Shown: positions 59,881-64,000 of the stretch, in pieces | Numbering within the stretch: the first letter of the stretch is position 1 | How the letters are laid out: every line of letters begins with the position of its first letter | From: Planococcus kocurii | GTDB taxonomy: Bacteria; Bacillota; Bacilli; Bacillales_A; Planococcaceae | Reading direction: 5' to 3' | Assembly: GCF_001465835.2 (NCBI RefSeq) | Contig: NZ_CP013661.2 | Location: forward strand, 3,402,501 to 3,466,500 | DNA: 64,000 bases | Made by a program: the position numbers and the translations under genes | Notes under the pieces: generated by a model | The model's database searches: none | What the model was told of the DNA's origin: nothing | What the model saw: only the letters and a program-made list of their open reading frames with translations

Positions 59881-61353
59881 GTGAAAACCGATTTTTCAAA
59901 AATTTATATAAATGGTGAATGGATTCAAGGTTCTAGTAATAGCCAGATGAAGAATACCAATCCATTTACTGGTGAAGAACTAGTAATCACACAAGCTGCC
60001 GATAAAAGTGATTTAGATTTGGCATATAAAGCTGCTGCAGAAGCACAAGTTGAATGGGCAAAAGAACTACCGCAAAACAAACGAGCGGTTATTGAAAAAG
60101 CAATAGAAGTCATGCAGGAGAACAAAGAGCTAATTATTGACTGGTTAGTTAAAGAAGCAGGCAGTACTGTGATTAAAGCAACAGTTGAGTTTGGTGCGTC
60201 AGTTAACATCTTGAAAGAAGCAGCAACTTTCCCTTACCGGATGGAAGGTAAAATTCTTCCTTCGCAACAAGCAGGTAAAGAAAACCGTGTATACCGCAAT
60301 GCACTAGGAGTTATCGGTATTATTAGCCCGTGGAATTTCCCGTTCCATTTAGCGATTCGTTCTATCGCGCCTGCTATTGCAACTGGCAATGCGGTTGTGA
60401 TCAAACCTGCAACCGATACACCCGTAACAGGTGGATTGTTGTTTGCCAGCATTTTCGAAGCAGCTGGATTGCCCAAAGGTCTATTAAATGTCGTAGTTGG
60501 ACGTGGTTCAGAAATCGGTGATGACATTGTAACGCATCCAACACCGCGTTTGATTTCCTTTACTGGGTCTACGCCAGTCGGAAAGCGTATTGGTGAGCTC
60601 GCGGGTGGCGCGTTAAAGAAAACTGCGTTAGAACTTGGTGGAAACAATAATTTTATTGTCTTAAAAGATGCTGATGTAGATCAGGCTGTCGATTCCGCAT
60701 TATTCGGTAAATTCTATCATCAAGGTCAAATTTGTATGTCTATCAACCGCATTTTTGTTCATCAAGATATTTATGACAATTTCGCAGAGCAGTTCATTAC
60801 ACGTGCTAGCAAATTAAAATTCGGAAATCCTGCCGAACAAGATACGCAAGTCGGACCGCTGATTAACCGTGATCAAGTCGACCGGATTCTCAAAGACATC
60901 AATGCAAGTGTGGAGCAAGGTGCCCAAATTCGTCTTGGAGGACAAGCGGATGGCAATGTTCTAGAACCAACTGTTCTAACTGGCGTTACAAACGATATGC
61001 CTCTTGCAGAAAATGAAATTTTTGGTCCTGTAGCAATTTTGATTCCTTTTGATAGCGACGAGGAAGTCGTGAAGATGGCAAATGCTTATCCGTATGGATT
61101 GAGCGGAGCTGTCCATTCCTCAAATATCGAATACGGAACGACCATCGCTCATCAAATTCACACGGGCATGATTCATGTAAACGATCAATCGGTTAACGAT
61201 GAAGCGCATATGCCGTTTGGTGGAGAAAAAGATTCAGGTCTAGGCCGTTTCAATGGTGAATGGGTACTAGAAGAGTTTACAACGTTAAAATGGCTATCGG
61301 TTCAACATCAACGTCGTGAATATGGACCATTTGTTACTAACACAAAAAAATAA
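59881..61353 (+). CDS. Aldehyde dehydrogenase
   Basis: A 490-aa NAD(P)-dependent aldehyde dehydrogenase, close to the benzaldehyde/vanillin dehydrogenase-like group. SPWNFPFH, GSTPVGKRI, ELGGNN with the general-base Glu, and GQICMS with catalytic C285 are all present. GTG at 59881 is preferred (GGAG nine bases ahead). An in-frame ATG at 59866 has only a weak site, so a 495-aa form is possible. It forms an operon with the SDR gene under the divergent TetR-type regulator. The substrate is probably an aromatic or aliphatic aldehyde. Confidence 0.9.
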   Translation: MKTDFSKIYINGEWIQGSSNSQMKNTNPFTGEELVITQAADKSDLDLAYKAAAEAQVEWAKELPQNKRAVIEKAIEVMQENKELIIDWLVKEAGSTVIKATVEFGASVNILKEAATFPYRMEGKILPSQQAGKENRVYRNALGVIGIISPWNFPFHLAIRSIAPAIATGNAVVIKPATDTPVTGGLLFASIFEAAGLPKGLLNVVVGRGSEIGDDIVTHPTPRLISFTGSTPVGKRIGELAGGALKKTALELGGNNNFIVLKDADVDQAVDSALFGKFYHQGQICMSINRIFVHQDIYDNFAEQFITRASKLKFGNPAEQDTQVGPLINRDQVDRILKDINASVEQGAQIRLGGQADGNVLEPTVLTGVTNDMPLAENEIFGPVAILIPFDSDEEVVKMANAYPYGLSGAVHSSNIEYGTTIAHQIHTGMIHVNDQSVNDEAHMPFGGEKDSGLGRFNGEWVLEEFTTLKWLSVQHQRREYGPFVTNTKK

Positions 61354-61366
61354 AAGACTGTGACAT

Positions 61367-61398
61367 CGGCAGCCTCAGTATTGGGGTTGTCGTTTTTT
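61367..61398 (+). terminator. Intrinsic terminator after the aldehyde dehydrogenase
   Basis: CGGCAGCCTC pairs, partly by G-T, with GGGGTTGTCG and is followed by six T. Confidence 0.75.
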
Positions 61399-61517
61399 GT
61401 GTTAAACCAACTAGCTGTTTCTAAAAAACGATTCGTATTCTATCATTAACTGTTAGTGAAAGGGAATGGACGAAGCTAAGTCGAATTTCACATTGAGTAA
61501 AGACGTGATGAAAGGAA

Positions 61518-62120
61518 ATGATGAATTTGGCTAAATGGTTCCCTCATATATACGATATTGCAATGAAGCCGCTAGAAAAAATGCGTTTTGAGCGGATTCG
61601 TGCAAATCTTGTTCGTCAAGCACAAGGGAAAGTTTTGGAAATTGGTTTTGGTACTGGCGCAAACTTCCACTACTATCAGGATGTTGAACGCGTTGATGCT
61701 ATTGAACCAAATCCTGCTATGAGTAAACAAGCAAACAAACGCATTCAAAAAACCCATACCCCCATTTATACCTATCAAGCAAAGGCAGAGGAATTGCCTT
61801 TTGAGGATAACCGCTTTGATACCATTGTTGCAACACTGGTTTTTTGTACGATTCCTGATCCTGAAAAAGCACTTCAAGAAATACGGAGAACTTGTAAAGT
61901 AGGAGCGAAAATACTGTTATTTGAACATGTCAAAATGGATCAGAAGATGATGGGCAAAACTCAAGAAGCATTAACACCAGTCTGGAGAAAAATGTGCGAT
62001 GGCTGTCATTTAAACCGTGATACGCTCAAACTGGTAAAGCAATCAGGATTAGAAGTGCAGAAAGTAACTTCTTATTACGGTGGACTTTTTCTTACGATTG
62101 AATGCTGTAATTCTTTATAA
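61518..62120 (+). CDS. Class I SAM-dependent methyltransferase
   Basis: A 200-aa methyltransferase of the UbiE/PmtA-like type. The SAM-binding motif VLEIGFGTGANF is near residue 38, followed by AIEPNPAMS, AEELPFEDNRFDTIVATLVFCTI, and a CDGCHLNRDT segment near the end. The N-terminal LAKWFPHIYDIAMKPLEKMRF resembles phospholipid N-methyltransferase-like proteins. GAAAGGA precedes tandem ATGs at 61518 and 61521. Substrate unknown. Confidence 0.85.
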   Translation: MMNLAKWFPHIYDIAMKPLEKMRFERIRANLVRQAQGKVLEIGFGTGANFHYYQDVERVDAIEPNPAMSKQANKRIQKTHTPIYTYQAKAEELPFEDNRFDTIVATLVFCTIPDPEKALQEIRRTCKVGAKILLFEHVKMDQKMMGKTQEALTPVWRKMCDGCHLNRDTLKLVKQSGLEVQKVTSYYGGLFLTIECCNSL

Positions 62121-62207
62121 ACAAGTAGATCATGTTAAACCGCTCTTTTAACAAACACTAGATGCTATTTTTTATTTTTTTTAAGGAATATTAATATCGT
62201 AAAAAAG

Positions 62208-62233
62208 TGATCTAATTACCGGCTTACTGCGTA
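62208..62233 (+). promoter_or_regulatory. ECF-type promoter of the sigma factor operon
   Basis: GTGATCTAAT with TGATCT as -35 (62208-62213) and CGTA as -10 (62230-62233), 16 bases apart. The same arrangement with identical -35 occurs at 63710-63735, so this is likely the element recognised by the sigma factor itself. Confidence 0.7.
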
Positions 62234-62378
62234 GTATAAGTAAGAGAAATAAAAGACACAGCGATAATCTATTTCTCGAACTCCACATTTTAAGGAGATT
62301 GATAAAAAGAAAAGATTTTCCTGTAGCGGGAAGTATAGTAAGGTAGTAATACGAAATACGTGGCAAAGGAGACAGGGG

Positions 62379-62945
62379 ATGGAAAAAAGTACTGATACAA
62401 ATTTGTATATGCGGGTCAGTCAACAAGATAAAGCCGCATTAGAACAATTATACGACCGCTACGAAAAAATCCTTTTTTCTTTTCTGTATAAAATGCTAGA
62501 AGATCGCGAGCTAGCTGAGGAAGCCTTACAAGAGGTGTTCATTAAAATTTGGCGCGGTAAAGGGGTTTACGATGAAAGCAAAGGGAAATTTACTTCCTGG
62601 CTTTTTAGAATGGCGCAGAATACAGCTATTGACTTAATACGAAAACGCAAACAGCCATCTGTTCCAATTGAAGAAGCGGCGCAAATGGTCAGCAATGATG
62701 CACCGGTTGAGCAGCAGGTTGAATGGCAAGAAGAGAAAAGTCAGATTGAAATGGCTGTTCAACACTTATCAGCAGAGCAGCAAAAAATGATCGATTTATT
62801 TTATTTCAAGGGACATACACATGAGACAATCGCGGACATGTGCAATATTCCACTGGGAACTGTTAAGAGCCGAATAAGACTGGCATTAAAGAAGTTGAAA
62901 ATATCACTGCATGGAATGCAGGAAAGGGGGGCTTATGATGACTAA
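62379..62945 (+). CDS. ECF-type RNA polymerase sigma factor
   Basis: A 188-aa sigma-70 family ECF factor. Region 2 (LEQLYDRYEKILFSFLYKML to FTSWLFRMAQNTAIDLIRKR) and region 4 (LSAEQQKMIDLFYFKGHTHETIA, then IPLGTVKSRIRLALKKLK) are complete. The type is close to SigK/RpoE-like factors paired with RskA-type anti-sigmas. GGAGACAGGGG precedes the ATG. The anti-sigma gene overlaps its end. A matched promoter upstream suggests autoregulation. Confidence 0.92.
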   Translation: MEKSTDTNLYMRVSQQDKAALEQLYDRYEKILFSFLYKMLEDRELAEEALQEVFIKIWRGKGVYDESKGKFTSWLFRMAQNTAIDLIRKRKQPSVPIEEAAQMVSNDAPVEQQVEWQEEKSQIEMAVQHLSAEQQKMIDLFYFKGHTHETIADMCNIPLGTVKSRIRLALKKLKISLHGMQERGAYDD

Positions 62946-63657
62946 TATAGATTGTGATTATCTACTAGATTATTTGAATGGAACACTATCAATAGATGAG
63001 GTTCAGCAATTTGAAGAACACTTAAAAACGTGTACGGAATGCCAAGAAATAGTAGAAGCAACAGGTCAGCTCCCTTATCTTGCAGACCCAGTGGAACCAC
63101 CGACAGCGATGAAAGCACGAATTCTAGCTAATGTATTTGAAGAAGAACCTGTTCAGGATAATCCGACAGTGGCATTAAAACCAGCAATGTCTGCGATACC
63201 GATACGCAAAAATAAAAGCAGGAGAAACACCTGGAAACCGCTGCTCGCAGCTGTACTTTTATTGTCACTACTAGGTAATGGCTATGCTTTCTTTCAGCTA
63301 TCTGACAAAGAAGGTGGACCAGAGACAGCGATTCAATCATTCCAGTTAGAGCCGAATGCAGCATTCTCAGGAACTGCTACAGCAGAACTCATCGAAGAAG
63401 ATGGGTTAGTAAACCTTGTTGTCCAGGCAGATCGATTAGCTGAATTAGACGCAAGTCAAGTTTATCAAGTTTGGTTGATCAAAGATGGGAAGCCAATTCC
63501 AGCCGGCGCGTTTTCGCCTAATCCCAATGGAGAAGGTGCAAGCTACTATCAACTAGAAGAGACAGCAGCAGAATGGGATACTATTGCTGTGACGCTTGAA
63601 CCTAAAGCAGGAAACCAATTGCCAGAAGGCGAAATTGTATTAAGTTCAGAAATTTAA
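62938..63657 (+). CDS. Membrane anti-sigma factor (zinc-binding, RskA-like)
   Basis: A 239-aa anti-sigma factor. The cytoplasmic N-terminus has the zinc anti-sigma motif H28-x3-C32-x2-C35. A single membrane helix lies at about residues 101-120, and the extracytoplasmic part is an RskA-type beta domain (VYQVWLIKDGKPIPAGAF). The start at 62938 follows AAAGGGGGG by six bases; an ATG at 62935 is an alternative. It overlaps the sigma gene by eight bases, so the two are made together and the sigma factor is held at the membrane until a signal arrives. Confidence 0.9.
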   Translation: MTNIDCDYLLDYLNGTLSIDEVQQFEEHLKTCTECQEIVEATGQLPYLADPVEPPTAMKARILANVFEEEPVQDNPTVALKPAMSAIPIRKNKSRRNTWKPLLAAVLLLSLLGNGYAFFQLSDKEGGPETAIQSFQLEPNAAFSGTATAELIEEDGLVNLVVQADRLAELDASQVYQVWLIKDGKPIPAGAFSPNPNGEGASYYQLEETAAEWDTIAVTLEPKAGNQLPEGEIVLSSEI

Positions 63658-63684
63658 CTATCCGCTTTTGCGGATAGTTTTTTT
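63657..63684 (+). terminator. Intrinsic terminator of the sigma/anti-sigma operon
   Basis: ACTATCCGC and GCGGATAGT followed by six T. Confidence 0.92.
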
Positions 63685-63709
63685 CTTTTGAATCTTTTTT
63701 CAAATAAAG

Positions 63710-63735
63710 TGATCTAATGGATCGCTCCTTGCGTT
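63710..63735 (+). promoter_or_regulatory. ECF-type promoter of the secreted-protein gene
   Basis: TGATCT (63710-63715), 16 bases, CGTT (63732-63735), embedded in the same GTGATCTAAT-N11-TGCGT frame as the promoter at 62208. Confidence 0.7.
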
Positions 63736-63782
63736 ATGTCTGTATAACTTAAAAAAAACAAGAAAAAGGGAGCGATTTTAGT

Positions 63783-64000
63783 ATGAAATTAAACAAATTA
63801 CTGTTAGCCCTACCACTTAGCCTAGCGTTACTTGTACCAACGGCAGCACTTGCCGACAGCCACGGCGGTCATTCAACAAGCGAAACTGCAACGGAAGTAA
63901 GCACGACAACACCTGCGGCGGAACTGCGCATTGCACTGGATACGACCTTAACAGAGCACGCATTTCTAGCAGTTGAAGCGATGCGGAAAGGCGTCGACGG
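63783..64000 (+). CDS. Secreted protein, 3' truncated by the window edge
   Basis: The first 72 codons of a gene continuing beyond the window. A classical signal peptide (MKLNKLLLALPLSLALLVP) is followed by a likely cleavage after TAALA. The mature part begins DSHGGHSTSETATE, and a helical segment LRIALDTTLTEHAFLAVEAM follows. AAAAGGGAGCGATTTTAGT precedes the ATG. I recognise no assigned function; the His-rich start could bind metal. It is the probable target of the adjacent ECF sigma factor. Confidence 0.75.
   Translation, partial: MKLNKLLLALPLSLALLVPTAALADSHGGHSTSETATEVSTTTPAAELRIALDTTLTEHAFLAVEAMRKGVD

Noticed and set aside
1-64000. tRNA, rRNA, tmRNA or prophage genes
   Set aside because: No cloverleaf, rRNA core sequence, integrase, terminase or capsid pattern was seen in either strand.

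Overview
The window looks like a chromosomal segment of a low-to-moderate GC Gram-positive bacterium of the Bacillales, most likely Planococcaceae (Planococcus/Planomicrobium-like). This is inferred from Bacillales-type families (YdbS/YdbT, IDEAL, DUF1641/FdhF, AdeR-Ald, PgeF), strong AGGAGG ribosome sites, GTG/TTG/CTG starts and stem-loop plus U-tract terminators. No rRNA, tRNA, CRISPR array or prophage was seen.

Region 1 (1-12.1 kb) is a decaying defence island. It holds the tail of a BREX operon (pglZ truncated by the window edge, brxL), then a DUF4062 protein that appears to start at CTG and a 68-aa partner. A PD-(D/E)XK/RAMA-type nuclease pseudogene follows, carrying three separate lesions, one of them a complete ISL3-family insertion sequence. 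Next come an intact GmrSD-like DUF262/DUF1524 enzyme, an orphan VbhA-like antitoxin, and fragments of a second nuclease and of a von Willebrand A (vWA) protein.

Region 2 (12.1-25.2 kb) has a GT2-GtrA glycosyltransferase and a compact trio: UDG-superfamily protein, macro-domain protein with a C-terminal helical domain, and vWA protein. It continues with an alpha/beta hydrolase, a luciferase-like oxidoreductase, ydbST, a stand-alone WGR protein, three small unknown genes, a DUF1835/DUF3658 protein and a Bax-inhibitor-like membrane protein.

Region 3 (25.6-41.5 kb) is metabolic: fabH; a FadR-type regulator divergent from a sodium/solute symporter and an opine-dehydrogenase-like enzyme, with a palindrome lying on the promoter; IDEAL and DUF5412-like proteins; an iron-type ABC importer; a phosphoesterase; proline dehydrogenase; a GNAT; and isocitrate lyase with a 26-bp perfect palindrome upstream. 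A 21-bp-period degenerate repeat array follows.

Region 4 (41.5-52.6 kb) is a formate dehydrogenase/molybdenum cofactor locus: fdh and DUF1641 behind a structured leader that ends in a terminator, then divergently DUF2294, fdhD, an OFA-type MFS transporter and moeA-mobB-moaE-moaD-mobA-moaA. A decayed MFS copy lies beyond.

Region 5 (52.7-64 kb) contains pgeF, ald with its regulator adeR, a GIY-YIG protein, a DUF1648 pseudogene, TetR/SDR/aldehyde dehydrogenase, a methyltransferase, and an ECF sigma/anti-sigma pair. Matching ECF-type promoters precede both the sigma gene and a secreted-protein gene that runs off the window.
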